Origin: an uncultured bacterium
Lineage (GTDB): Bacteria; Verrucomicrobiota; Kiritimatiellia; PWTM01
Length of the DNA stretch: 39,529 nucleotides
NCBI GenBank assembly: GCA_900661335.1
Contig: CAACVY010000022.1
Location: forward strand, 1-39,529
Direction: 5' to 3'
The position numbers were made by a program, and so were the translations under genes. The notes below the pieces were generated by a model. The model saw only the letters and a list, made by a program, of their open reading frames with translations. It searched no databases and was not told the DNA's origin. This document shows positions 27,203 to 37,474 of this stretch, in pieces. The first letter of the stretch is position 1; each line of letters opens with the position of its first letter.

Positions 27203-29695
27203 TCAGAATGCGTCCCAATGACGAGTCTGCAACTGCCGTAAGAGAGCCTGTGCGTCCGCGGCGGCCGGTCCACCGTCGTCGATGACGCGTCGATAAATAC
27301 GAGCCGCCTCTCGCCATTGCTCGCGGCGCTCGTACAACGCGGCTGCGCTCAGGGCGGCACGAGCGAACCACACGGGCGCACCCGCGCGCGCCGCGGCGCG
27401 TTCTTCGACATGCCCATAGACCGTGGCCAGATAGCGTTCCAGCGCCAGATCGAGGCGGCCCGATAACTCGTAGCAGCGCCCCATTTTGTACCACGCCTGC
27501 AGCTTCAAATCCGGCGTCGCCCGAGGATGGTCCGCGGCGGTTTGATAGCACGCGATGGCCTCGTCGTAGCGGTGGGTGGCTTTCGGCGCGAGCGTGAAGT
27601 GACAATCCCCTTTGCGTCCCCACGCCAACGCAGCCAGATAACTATCGGGGGCTTGCTGGATGACCTCGTCAAAGGCGAGCAGTGCCGTGTCGAAGCGCGC
27701 CAGCTCAGTTAGTGAATCGGCCTGAGCGAAGCGGGCGTCGGTGGCGATTGGACTGGTGGGGTAGTCGGTGACGACTCGGCGGAAATACTCGATAGCTCGA
27801 ATGTGCTCACCGCGCGCTGCCGCCACCCGGCCCGCGCGGTACAACGCCAGAGGGGCGAGCGGAGAAGTCGGAGCACGCTCCGCCAGCTCGCGGAACTTTT
27901 GCTCCGCCTCGGCCCAGTCGCCGCGGTGGAGCGCTTGCTCTGCCAGCCAAAAACGCAAGTCCATGGCCAGCGCGGAGCTCTCGTGCCGAGAAAGGAACTC
28001 TTGTGCGGCCGCAATGGCCTCGGGCGTGCGCTGGAGCATGAAGAGGCACCACACGCGCATCGCCGAGGCTTGTTCGAATTCCGGGCCGTCGCCGTGGCGG
28101 ACGACCGCGTCGAAGTCCGCAAGTGCCAGCTCGAAGTCGGCGTGCCGATAGTGCAACAACCCGCGCAACAGCCGCGCCCGCGAGGCATCGGCGGTGGCGG
28201 GAGCATCTGCGATTACTCGGTCGTACCACGCGCGGGCGGCGTCCCATTCCTGTCGTTGTTCGTGCACTTGCCCACGGCGCACTCGCGCAGCCGACCGCCA
28301 GGGCTCTGGGGCGTTCTCGAGTTCGCTGAGCACCGCCAGCGCGGCATCGGTCTGCCCCGCGCGCGCGCGGGCATCCCCTTCCAAATAGATCACGCGGTGG
28401 AGCTCGTTGGTTCCCACCCGGCCGCGAAGAACATGGTAGCGGTCGGCGGCAGTGGTGTACTGGCGGGCCGCCGCCCATGCATCCGCGGCCTTGATGGCCG
28501 CCTCGATCCTCCGCCTCGCGTCGGGAAGTTTTTCTGCGGCTTGTTCGAACAGCGGAGCGGCTTCGACTGCACGGCCGAGTTCCAGCAAGCACCAGGCACG
28601 ACCGAACCACGCCTCGGCTTGATGAGCCGGCTCTTGCGCAAGCTCGAGCACCCATTCGTAGGTCCGAAGGGCCTCCGCCAAGCGGTTCCGGTCCAACCAA
28701 CGCCCGCCGATCGCGAGCGCCAACTCCGTGGCCCGAGAGTGACGCGGCACCAGTTCGAACACTCGACGCAACAGTTCCTGGGCTTCGTCCAGTTGCCCTT
28801 CCTGCACGCACAACGTGGCGCGCGCGAGGATCGCGTCCACCTCTGCCGGCGTGCCTCGCGCGACCTCGACGGCCGTAGCTGTCGCGCCCAAGGCCTCGGT
28901 CGAATTCTTGCTGGCCGCGTGCGCCGCCGCCACGAGTAAATAGGCCGCCGCCCGTGGAAGCGGGGACAGCGCCCGCGCGGTCACAGGCCCCACCAGCCGC
29001 GGGATCTCCGCCACTCGACCGCCTTCGATGTACCACGCGCCCAACTGGATCCGTATCGGCGCAGACTCCGGCAACTGAGGAACTCGATGCAGCAACGATT
29101 CCAGCAACGTCATCGCCCCTGGACGGTCCCCAGATTTGCTGCGGCGTTGGGCTGCCACCAGACCATGCCGTACCAGGGCGGCCGGTCCGAGCGGAGAATC
29201 CAGCAGCGATTCGATCACCGCACAGGACTCGTCGGTAAGGTGCAGCTCCCATAACGCGTCCGCCAGTGCGCGCAACGCGAATTCTCGTTGGGAGAGATCG
29301 AGGCGTTCCAGCTCCACGTTCGTCAACGCAGCCAACGCCAGCTGGGGATCGCCCATGTGGAGGTAGATCCGGGCCATCGCCACGGCGGCGCGGGGGTCCT
29401 CGCGAAATTCCGCCGGCGCTTCCTCGGCCCACCGCTGCTGGGCATCGCGCGCGTGGCCTGCACGGAGGCGCGCCTCGACCAACGCCAGAGCGCACTCGAA
29501 TCGCGCCGCTGCACTGGGCGCATTCGACCAGGCGAGTTTCAGCCACCGTTCGGCCATGTCGTAGAGCCCATCGCGCATCGCCTCGCGGGCCGACTCTACC
29601 CAGCCCGCATGGGCGGCGGCCGCGGCGATCACCGCCAGTGCCCACGCACGCCGGGTGCCCGCTGGGATGCCACGTAACTGGACCCACGCATTCAT
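27203..29695 (-). CDS. Secreted/periplasmic TPR repeat protein
   Basis: Signal-like N-terminus [30 protein letters not shown], many TPR repeats; ATG at 29695 overlaps uvrA stop (ATGA). Confidence 0.87.
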   Translation of the reverse strand: MNAWVQLRGIPAGTRRAWALAVIAAAAAHAGWVESAREAMRDGLYDMAERWLKLAWSNAPSAAARFECALALVEARLRAGHARDAQQRWAEEAPAEFREDPRAAVAMARIYLHMGDPQLALAALTNVELERLDLSQREFALRALADALWELHLTDESCAVIESLLDSPLGPAALVRHGLVAAQRRSKSGDRPGAMTLLESLLHRVPQLPESAPIRIQLGAWYIEGGRVAEIPRLVGPVTARALSPLPRAAAYLLVAAAHAASKNSTEALGATATAVEVARGTPAEVDAILARATLCVQEGQLDEAQELLRRVFELVPRHSRATELALAIGGRWLDRNRLAEALRTYEWVLELAQEPAHQAEAWFGRAWCLLELGRAVEAAPLFEQAAEKLPDARRRIEAAIKAADAWAAARQYTTAADRYHVLRGRVGTNELHRVIYLEGDARARAGQTDAALAVLSELENAPEPWRSAARVRRGQVHEQRQEWDAARAWYDRVIADAPATADASRARLLRGLLHYRHADFELALADFDAVVRHGDGPEFEQASAMRVWCLFMLQRTPEAIAAAQEFLSRHESSALAMDLRFWLAEQALHRGDWAEAEQKFRELAERAPTSPLAPLALYRAGRVAAARGEHIRAIEYFRRVVTDYPTSPIATDARFAQADSLTELARFDTALLAFDEVIQQAPDSYLAALAWGRKGDCHFTLAPKATHRYDEAIACYQTAADHPRATPDLKLQAWYKMGRCYELSGRLDLALERYLATVYGHVEERAAARAGAPVWFARAALSAAALYERREQWREAARIYRRVIDDGGPAAADAQALLRQLQTRHWDAF

Positions 29696-32553
29696 GACGC
29701 GACGGCCGAAGCCGGTTTGCCCAGCAAGGGACGCAACGCGCGACCAGTGTGCGACTGCGGACACTCCGCCACTTGTTCCGGTGGCCCTTCGGCGATCAGA
29801 TAGCCCCCCGCATCGCCGCCCTCGGGCCCGAGGTCAATGATCCAGTCCACGCGCTTGATAACATCGAGGTTGTGCTCGATGACCAATACCGTATTGCCGG
29901 CGTCCCGTAGCCGTTCGAGGACAGAAAGAAGGCGTTCAACATCCGCAAAGTGAAGTCCCGTCGTCGGCTCGTCCAACAGGTACAGCGTGTGCCCCGTGGG
30001 CCGGCGGCTGAGTTCGGTAGCCAGCTTGATCCGCTGCGCTTCGCCACCCGAGAGCGTGGTGGCCGGTTGGCCGAGCTGGATGTATCCCAGGCCGACTTCC
30101 GAAAGGGTCCGCAACCGGCGTTCGATGGCGGGCACGGCTTGGAAAAACTCGAGCGCTTCGTCCACGGTCATGTCCAGCACATCCGCGATGGACTTGCCAC
30201 GATAACGGATCTCGAGCGTTTCGCGGTTGAAGCGGCGGCCGCCGCATTGCTCGCAGGTCACGTACACATCCGGCAGGAAATTCATTTCTACGCGGATGAT
30301 CCCGTCGCCACGGCAGGCCTCGCAACGCCCTCCCCGCACGTTGAAGCTGAAGCGCCCAGGGCCATAGCCGCGCATGCGCGCGGCAGGCACCTGCGCGAAG
30401 AGCTCGCGAATCGGCGTGAACGCTCCGGTGTACGTGGCCGGATTACTTCGAGGCGTGCGGCCGATCGGGGATTGATCCACGACCACCATCTTGTCGACGT
30501 GGTGCAGGCCAACGATGCGGGTGTGCCGGCCGGGCGGATCTGGAGCCCCGTACAGGTGCCGCGCGAGAGCCTTGCGGAGGATTTCGTCTACCAACGTGCT
30601 CTTGCCGCTGCCCGACACGCCCGTCACACCGACCAACAGCCCGAGCGGAATGCGGATGGTGTCCCCTTTGAGGTTGTGCTCACGCGGGCCCACAATCTCC
30701 AGCCAATGGGGGCCGGGCGCGACTCGGCGGGAGGGAACTTGGATGGCACGTTCGCCCCGAAGGTATTGGGCGGTCAGCGTCGGCGCGTGCAACATATCGC
30801 CCACAGGCCCCTGGAACATGACTTCGCCGCCGTGACGGCCCGCGCCCGGCCCCAGGTCGATGACCCAATCCGCGGCGCGAATGGTTTGCTCGTCGTGTTC
30901 GACCACCACCACAGTGTTTCCTCGGTCTCGCAACCGAGCCAGCGTATCCAACAGCCGGCGTGTGTCGCGCGCATGCAACCCAATACTGGGTTCATCCAGC
31001 ACGTAGAGGACGCCCACCAAACCAGAACCGATCTGAGTGGCCAAGCGGATTCGCTGCGCTTCGCCACCGGAAAGCGTGGAGCTTTCGCGGTCCAGGGTCA
31101 GGTAGTCCAAGCCCACGTCCCGCAAGAATTCCAGCCGTGCGCGGATTTCGTGGATCACCTCGCCCACGATCGCGGCCTGCTGGCTAGGCAGCTCCAACCG
31201 TTCGATCCATTCCAATGCGCGAGCTACCGGCCAGCTCATCACGTCGGCAATGGACTGCCCCGCGACCTTGCACGCAAGGCTTTCGGGACGCAGTCGAGCT
31301 CCGCGGCACGACGGGCAGGGGCGGCGGCTCATGAAGGTCCGGAGCCACTCGCGCACGTCGTCGCTCTCCGTTTCGCGCAGTCGCCGTTCGAGGTTGGGGA
31401 TCACGCCTTCGAACGGCCGTTCAATTCGCCGCCATACGCCGCCACGCCAAAAGCCAAACGTGACCAGCTCGTCGCCGGAGCCATACAGCAGGACTTTGCG
31501 AAACGACTCCGGCAGCTCGGAGTAGGGAGTGTCCATACTCACGCCGTAGTGCGCGGCCAGCGAGCGCAAGAGCATCTTGTAATAAATGAGCAACCGACGT
31601 CCCCCTCGCCGCCACGCTTGGATCGCGCCCGACTCCAGCGAGCGGGAGGGATCCGGTATGATGCGATGTTCGTCGAACACCTCGACGGTCCCGAGCCCGT
31701 GACAGGTGGAGCACGCCCCGTAGGGGCTGTTGAACGAAAAATGCCGCGGCTGGAGCTCCTCGAAACTCAGTCCGCAGTGGACGCAGGCGTTGTTCTGCGA
31801 GTACAAGTGGTCCGCCCACTGAGATTCGCCGGGCAACTGGGCGGATGCGAGCATGACGCCCCCCCCTTCGCGCAGCGCGGTTTCCACCGAATCCGCTAGG
31901 CGCGCACGCGTCGACTCCCCCGCCACCAGCCGGTCCACGACCACCTCGATCGTGTGCCGGCGGTTCGGGTCGAGTTTGGGCGGGCGCTCCAAGTCATAGA
32001 GCTCGCCATCCACGCGAACGCGCACGAATCCCCCCTTGCGTAGTTGCTCGAACACTTGCTCATGGCGACCTTTGCGGCCTTGCACTCGCGGGGCCAACAG
32101 CATCAACTTCGTACCCGCAGGCCACACCGACAGCCGCTCGATGATCTCGTCGGTGGTTTGTCGTGTGATGGGGCGTCCACACTTCCAGCAATGACGAACG
32201 CCTGCGTGCGCGAACAGCAGTCGAAGGTAGTCGTGGATTTCCGTCGTGGTCGCCACGGTGGAACGCGGGGTCCCCCCAGCGGTCCGCTGTTCGATCGCGA
32301 TGGCCGGCGAAAGTCCCTCAATCATATCGACGTCCGGCTTTTCCATTTGTTCCAGGAACTGCCGGGCGTAGGCGGACAAGCTTTCCACATAGCGCCGCTG
32401 GCCCTCGGCGTATAACGTGTCGAACGCCAGTGACGATTTGCCCGATCCGCTCAGCCCAGTGATGACCGTGAGCCGATTGCGAGGGATTCGGACCGTGATG
32501 TTTTTCAGGTTATGCTGGCGTGCACCCTGGACGACGATGTACTCTTCGCTCAT
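29692..32553 (-). CDS. uvrA: Excinuclease ABC subunit A
   Basis: [76 protein letters not shown]..., two ABC signatures LSGGEAQRI, Zn motifs; true ATG at 32553. Confidence 0.97.
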   Translation of the reverse strand: MSEEYIVVQGARQHNLKNITVRIPRNRLTVITGLSGSGKSSLAFDTLYAEGQRRYVESLSAYARQFLEQMEKPDVDMIEGLSPAIAIEQRTAGGTPRSTVATTTEIHDYLRLLFAHAGVRHCWKCGRPITRQTTDEIIERLSVWPAGTKLMLLAPRVQGRKGRHEQVFEQLRKGGFVRVRVDGELYDLERPPKLDPNRRHTIEVVVDRLVAGESTRARLADSVETALREGGGVMLASAQLPGESQWADHLYSQNNACVHCGLSFEELQPRHFSFNSPYGACSTCHGLGTVEVFDEHRIIPDPSRSLESGAIQAWRRGGRRLLIYYKMLLRSLAAHYGVSMDTPYSELPESFRKVLLYGSGDELVTFGFWRGGVWRRIERPFEGVIPNLERRLRETESDDVREWLRTFMSRRPCPSCRGARLRPESLACKVAGQSIADVMSWPVARALEWIERLELPSQQAAIVGEVIHEIRARLEFLRDVGLDYLTLDRESSTLSGGEAQRIRLATQIGSGLVGVLYVLDEPSIGLHARDTRRLLDTLARLRDRGNTVVVVEHDEQTIRAADWVIDLGPGAGRHGGEVMFQGPVGDMLHAPTLTAQYLRGERAIQVPSRRVAPGPHWLEIVGPREHNLKGDTIRIPLGLLVGVTGVSGSGKSTLVDEILRKALARHLYGAPDPPGRHTRIVGLHHVDKMVVVDQSPIGRTPRSNPATYTGAFTPIRELFAQVPAARMRGYGPGRFSFNVRGGRCEACRGDGIIRVEMNFLPDVYVTCEQCGGRRFNRETLEIRYRGKSIADVLDMTVDEALEFFQAVPAIERRLRTLSEVGLGYIQLGQPATTLSGGEAQRIKLATELSRRPTGHTLYLLDEPTTGLHFADVERLLSVLERLRDAGNTVLVIEHNLDVIKRVDWIIDLGPEGGDAGGYLIAEGPPEQVAECPQSHTGRALRPLLGKPASAVAS

Positions 32554-32753
32554 ACGCCAAGGGAACATGGTACCACACCCGTGCCCCCCCTGCGTAGGCC
32601 AAACCGCGCGGTCCTCCGCGCACTCCACACACGAGAAACGCCCGAAGGAGGCCCCAAGCCCCCACACCCATCAAAGTCCTCTGGGCCCAGTGGGGCCAGA
32701 CACTTTCACACCTTCGAGTTTTGCGCGGGCAGGGTTCCGGCTAAAATGGCCGC

Positions 32754-33212
32754 ATGCGATCCGTTGGTTCACGACCGACACGGGGCGTGGCGTCATGGCT
32801 TGCATGCATGGTGGGCCTAGGGTTGTGGATCGCCGGGTGCGACGGCGGCGGTGGCGGCGATAGTTCAACCTCCCCCGCCCCCGAGCCGCCGAGCGAGGAC
32901 ACGCCTTCGTATGATGTCACCGGGCGCTGGTCCTACCGGGATGGCCTCGCCATCTACGTCCTCAAACAACACGGCACGTCGGTTCAGGGCAAGTACTACA
33001 ATCCACAGGATCCCAGCATCCACGGCGACATCGCCGGCTCGGTCCACGGCGACGAGATCACCTTGTACGTGGTGGTCACATACGACAACCATCCCGAGGA
33101 AAACTTTATGGCGCGCAAAGACGGGATCATCCATAACGAGCGTCACATGACCTTGGTCGTCACGCAGAGCCCCCACTACCAAGGCCAGCGCCAAGAGTGG
33201 TACCGCTTGTAG
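32754..33212 (+). CDS. Small lipoprotein of unknown function
   Basis: Signal peptide with lipobox IAGC followed by GGGGG linker and beta-rich region [54 protein letters not shown]. Confidence 0.72.
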   Translation: MRSVGSRPTRGVASWLACMVGLGLWIAGCDGGGGGDSSTSPAPEPPSEDTPSYDVTGRWSYRDGLAIYVLKQHGTSVQGKYYNPQDPSIHGDIAGSVHGDEITLYVVVTYDNHPEENFMARKDGIIHNERHMTLVVTQSPHYQGQRQEWYRL

Positions 33213-33370
33213 CGCCAGCCGCGCCCAGCCTAGCTGGCTTCCCACCGAGCGATTCGAGCCCGCGCATCACGGCTCAGGCAGGACCTTCGTCGAGGCGCCA
33301 CCGTACATCATGCGGGGCGTTGAGCACCTGCACGCGCAGGTATATAGTTGCCCCCAGAGGAGAGCGCGCG

Positions 33371-36300
33371 ATGGTACGGACCCTCATGCTGGCCGCGGGG
33401 TTGGCCGGAGCTGTGGCCGGGGCTACAACCGTGGCCGATATTCGATCGAACTTCCGTGAACCGCCAGTGTCCTTCGATACCATCCCATTTTGGGTTTGGA
33501 ACGATGACATGACTCCGGACCACGTCACCAACGGGCTGGCGGACTTCGTGGCCCGTGGGATCCGCTCGGTCATTGTCCACCCGCGACCTGGGTTGATGAC
33601 TCCTTACTTGGGACCGAAGTGGTTCGAGCTGTGGGGATTGGCGCTGCGTGAGGCCGAGTCGCGGGGCCTGGAGTTGTGGATCTACGACGAAAATTCTTAT
33701 CCCTCTGGCTTTGCAGGAGGACACGTTCCCGCCGCAATGCCGGAGGCCCGAGCGGTGAACCTCGTCGCCGAAACCACACCCCAAGCCCCCGCGTGGCAGG
33801 ATACCATCGAGCTGGTGGCGCGCTTGACGGCAGACCAAGCCGAGGACGTCACCGACGCCGTGCGCCGAGGTGAACGCCTGCCCCAAGGGAACTACCTGAC
33901 CGTGCGGCGCAAAACTGAGGGGCGCGCCTCCGAGTGGTATGGAGGCTGGTGGTATGTAGACTTGCTGCGGCCCGGTGTGACGGAAAAGTTTTTGGAGGTC
34001 ACGCTCGAACCGTACCGACAGCGCTTCGGCGACCACTTTGGACGAACGATTCGAGGCGTGTTCACCGACGAACCCCATATCTCCGGAACCGGCGGCTTGC
34101 CGTGGACGCCAGACTTCGAGGCGCAATTCCGTCAGCGCCGTGGATACGACCTGCGGCCGCATCTTCCGTCGCTGTTCGTTCCGGTGGGGCCGTGGCGCAA
34201 AGTGCGGCACGATTTTTACCGCACCGCCCTCGAGCTGTTCGTGGAGCGCTGGGCGCAGCCCTACGGGCGCTATGCCGAGCAACATCGCCTGGAGATGACG
34301 GGCCACTACTGGGAACATGGCTGGCCCCTGGCCCGCATGGTGCCGGACAACATGGCCATGTATCTCTGGATGCAACGCCCCGGCATCGACATTCTGTTCA
34401 ATCAGTACGCGGAGACCCCCAACGCCCAGTTTGGCAACATCCGCAGCGTTCGGGAGTTGTACAGCGTGACGCTCCAGGCCGGGCGACCGCGGAACCTCTG
34501 CGAGGCCTACGGGGGGTCGGGCTGGGATGTGCGGTTCGAGGACTTACGCCGGATTGGCGACTGGCTCCTCGTGCTCGGTGTCAACACCATCAACCAGCAC
34601 CTTTCTCATGCGTCCGCGCGCGGCGCGCGCAAACGGGATTATCCGGTGTCCTTCAGCTATCACGCCCAGTGGTGGCCGCTGTACGAACAGCAGGCCCGCT
34701 ACTTCGCCCGCCTTCAGTACGTGCTCGCCCAAGGCCGAGTTCCGCCCGCTGCAGCACTGGTGTTGGAACCGACTACGACCACATGGATCTACAACGAAGG
34801 AACCCAGCCCGGCCCCCGCGCAAACGACATTGCTAAGCGGTTCACTCGCCTCTTGGGCGACCTTGAGCGCGCGGGCGTCGAATATGAACTCGGAAGCGAG
34901 GACGTCCTCGCCCGTATCGGTACAGTCCACGACGGCCTTCTGCGAGTCGGTCACCGCATATACCGCGCGGTGGTCCTCCCGCCCGGTCTGGAAAATCTAG
35001 AACGATCCACCTGGCGCCTCCTGGTGGAGTTGGCCTCCAACGGCGGAAAGGTCTTCGCCGTGGACGCCGACCCAGCCTGGATCGAAGGCGAACCTTCGAA
35101 CGACTTGGCCCACCTTCGAAGCGCGCGAGGCTGGTCGCCGGTTCGCGTAGAGGAACTGGCGAATGAGCTCGCGTCGTTCCACTCTCCCGGCGCCCGTATC
35201 GTTCGGGCTCCGGAGGACTCGGGCTGGCTGTTCCATGCACGGCGCCAAACGGCGGACGGAGAGTGGGTATTCTTAGTGAACACCAGCAGCAACACCCCGG
35301 CGCGCGGGGTCGTCCAATCCTCAATGCAAGGAGCAGAAGAATGGGACGCCGACACAGGAGAGATCCGTCCCGTTGTTGGCCGGCGGACGTCCGCGGGTGT
35401 TGAGGTCCCGTTCGAGCTGCCACCCGTCACCAGCCGCCTGCTGTTCTTCGCCGACCACGCGCCCGTACCCCAACCGCCTCCGGAGCGCCCGCCCCGCTAC
35501 CAGCCAGTACCGCCGGCGGAGGCTCCAGTGGTTCGTCGGCTCGACCCCGCCATGTGGCCGCTCGATTTCGTTGAACTTCGGTGCGGTGACCTGGTCACCA
35601 ACCTGCACGTCGTGGCCGCAGCGGACCGCGTATTCGCGCTTCACGGGTTCGAGAAGAACCCCTGGCGACATGCGGTACAATTCGAGGATCGGATCATCTC
35701 GCGCACGTTTCCGCCGGACAGTGGGTTCACGGCGGTGTACCGCTTTGTGATCGCCGCGGAACCGGTTCCCGAGTTGACGGCAGTGATCGAACGACCGGAC
35801 CTCTACACGATCACCTGCAACGGCCAACCCGTGCGGGCGCTTCCTGGAGAATGGTGGTTTGATCGTTCCTTTGGCAAGGTTCCACTCCACGGCGCCTTGC
35901 GCGCTGGTACGAACGAGCTCGTGCTCGTCGCCCGGCCGATGACCGTATACCACGAGGTGGACCAAGTCGTGCTCCTAGGCGACTTCAGTCTCGAGTCCGC
36001 GCCGGTCGGTTGGAAACTGGTGGCGCGACGTCCGATCGCCTATGGGCCTTGGAACGCGCAAGGGTTGCCGCACTATGCGGGGCGGATGGCGTACGAACAC
36101 ACGTACGAGATCCTCCAAGCTGGGCGGTATCGCCTCCGCCTATCCGCGTGGTGGGGAATCGTGGCCGAGGTGCGAGTGGATGGACACCTCGCGGGGCGGA
36201 TTGAGCGGCCTCCGTACGCGATGGAACTCGCTCCGTTGGACCGCGGCCGCCATGTCGTCCAAGTAGTCGTGTATGGCACGCTCAAGAATTTGCTCGGGCC

Positions 36301-36442
36301 GTTCCACGCGGGGGTGGTTCGGGGGATCGCCTCGCCGCACAACATGGCCCAAGCGCCCAAAACCGGGCAACCCTCGGGCGCGGCCTACGACGTGATTCCG
36401 ACCGGGCTGTTCGAACCCTTCGTACTCGAACGAATCGAATAA
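33371..36442 (+). CDS. Secreted glycoside hydrolase, GH106 (alpha-L-rhamnosidase)-like
   Basis: IPFWVWNDDMTPDHVTNGLADFVARGIRSVIVHPRPGLMTPYLG...LELWIYDENSYPSGFAGG...FTDEPHISGTG; signal peptide MVRTLMLAAGLAGAVAGA. Confidence 0.75.
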   Translation: MVRTLMLAAGLAGAVAGATTVADIRSNFREPPVSFDTIPFWVWNDDMTPDHVTNGLADFVARGIRSVIVHPRPGLMTPYLGPKWFELWGLALREAESRGLELWIYDENSYPSGFAGGHVPAAMPEARAVNLVAETTPQAPAWQDTIELVARLTADQAEDVTDAVRRGERLPQGNYLTVRRKTEGRASEWYGGWWYVDLLRPGVTEKFLEVTLEPYRQRFGDHFGRTIRGVFTDEPHISGTGGLPWTPDFEAQFRQRRGYDLRPHLPSLFVPVGPWRKVRHDFYRTALELFVERWAQPYGRYAEQHRLEMTGHYWEHGWPLARMVPDNMAMYLWMQRPGIDILFNQYAETPNAQFGNIRSVRELYSVTLQAGRPRNLCEAYGGSGWDVRFEDLRRIGDWLLVLGVNTINQHLSHASARGARKRDYPVSFSYHAQWWPLYEQQARYFARLQYVLAQGRVPPAAALVLEPTTTTWIYNEGTQPGPRANDIAKRFTRLLGDLERAGVEYELGSEDVLARIGTVHDGLLRVGHRIYRAVVLPPGLENLERSTWRLLVELASNGGKVFAVDADPAWIEGEPSNDLAHLRSARGWSPVRVEELANELASFHSPGARIVRAPEDSGWLFHARRQTADGEWVFLVNTSSNTPARGVVQSSMQGAEEWDADTGEIRPVVGRRTSAGVEVPFELPPVTSRLLFFADHAPVPQPPPERPPRYQPVPPAEAPVVRRLDPAMWPLDFVELRCGDLVTNLHVVAAADRVFALHGFEKNPWRHAVQFEDRIISRTFPPDSGFTAVYRFVIAAEPVPELTAVIERPDLYTITCNGQPVRALPGEWWFDRSFGKVPLHGALRAGTNELVLVARPMTVYHEVDQVVLLGDFSLESAPVGWKLVARRPIAYGPWNAQGLPHYAGRMAYEHTYEILQAGRYRLRLSAWWGIVAEVRVDGHLAGRIERPPYAMELAPLDRGRHVVQVVVYGTLKNLLGPFHAGVVRGIASPHNMAQAPKTGQPSGAAYDVIPTGLFEPFVLERIE

Positions 36443-36528
36443 ACTTGCCGCCCTCGTGGGTGCCCGGCCCCTCGGAACCTGTGTCGGCGCTGCACGTAGG
36501 CAGTCGGCGTGCCCGAACGGCGCCACCT

Positions 36529-36634
36529 TCCAGCGGCGCGCGAGCCCTGGCACCGGCGCGTCCAAATCTCGCAGACCCTGCGGTAGGTTTCCAAACCTCG
36601 GCAAGTTCAGACGCGACATTTGCGAGCGCTTGGA
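36529..36634. repeat. Degenerate copy of the 32-bp motif array (array C)
   Basis: Motif-like starts at 36529, 36561, 36590, 36622 (spacings 32, 29, 32); final unit ends CTTGGATTCGACCTG as in array A. Confidence 0.55.
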
Positions 36635-36948
36635 TTCGACCTGAGGCCCCTGCGCCAGCCACCCGCTCAGCTAAGTCACTGTGCCCCTCGGAGTCGTCCC
36701 CACAAGCCCTTGCCCCATACGCCGATCCCCACTTCTGGACCTTCCTTGCGTGGGCGTGCGGCGTTGCCCGGCGTCCCGAAGTCCGCGAACGGAAGGGACT
36801 TGTTTCCCAATGCCGGTGGGCCAGCCATCCCCTCAGGAACCTTGCCCCCGAAGGCACATCCCCGGCCTACACAGGCGGTATTCCGCCCCGTCGAGCAACG
36901 TCCGTCCTCACCTTCGCGATGTTCTCGCCGGCTGCGCCGGCAACGGAG

Positions 36949-37160
36949 AGCTTCATTTTCTCATGGCGGCGGTCTCCTTCCAGACCATAAAAGAACTCGC
37001 GCGAAAAAATTTCCGCGGCCGCTTTGGCCCGCCGTTTTCCGCAGGTTTAGGCAAGGCCAAACGCGAGAACCGCCGCGCCCAACACGGCGCATTCAAAATG
37101 CCGCGCAACTCATTGTGGCGCAATGCACTTCCCGCACTTTGCAGCAGTGTCTGGCACCAG
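36949..37160. repeat. Conserved block copy B, paired with 9698-9908
   Basis: Near-identical stretches to block A over about 200 bp. Confidence 0.9.
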
Positions 37161-37187
37161 CCGCCGCAGTGTCTGGCACCAGCCGCC
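37144..37187. repeat. 22-bp perfect tandem duplication
   Basis: GCAGTGTCTGGCACCAGCCGCC x2 (37144-37165, 37166-37187). Confidence 0.93.
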
Positions 37188-37212
37188 GTTCGCGCCGCGT
37201 GCGGCCGTGCTG

Positions 37213-37380
37213 TCCAACCTTTGGAAGCGAAAGCCCCCACGCGCTCCAAGCCTTGGAAACGAGGTGCTCCAATCCGTCCATTGGACGCAACGAGCGCCGC
37301 GCTGTCCAAACTTTGGAACCAGCGCCAGGGTTTTCGTCCAAACCTCAGAACGAGCCGTAAAGTCTCGTTCAAACCTCGGA
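37213..37380. repeat. Array B: six 13-bp pseudo-palindromes, 32/32/28/32/31-bp spacing
   Basis: Starts 37213, 37245, 37277, 37305, 37337, 37368: TCCAACCTTTGGA, TCCAAGCCTTGGA, TCCATTGGA (4-nt deletion), TCCAAACTTTGGA, TCCAAACCTCAGA, TTCAAACCTCGGA; units 1-4 align in order with array A units 1-4. Confidence 0.9.
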
Positions 37381-37474
37381 AGCTCCGGACGGAATGCGAT
37401 GGGGTTCGGCGTGGAGCGTGTCCGCTGGTGACGGTCTTGGTCGTACCGACAAGCCACCCCCAAGTCGGCGAGGC

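Noticed and set aside
27807-29687. 626-aa minus-strand ORF
   Set aside because: Alternative frame of the TPR gene; Gly/Arg/Ala-rich with no family signal
29950-31899. 649-aa plus-strand ORF
   Set aside because: Antisense shadow of uvrA
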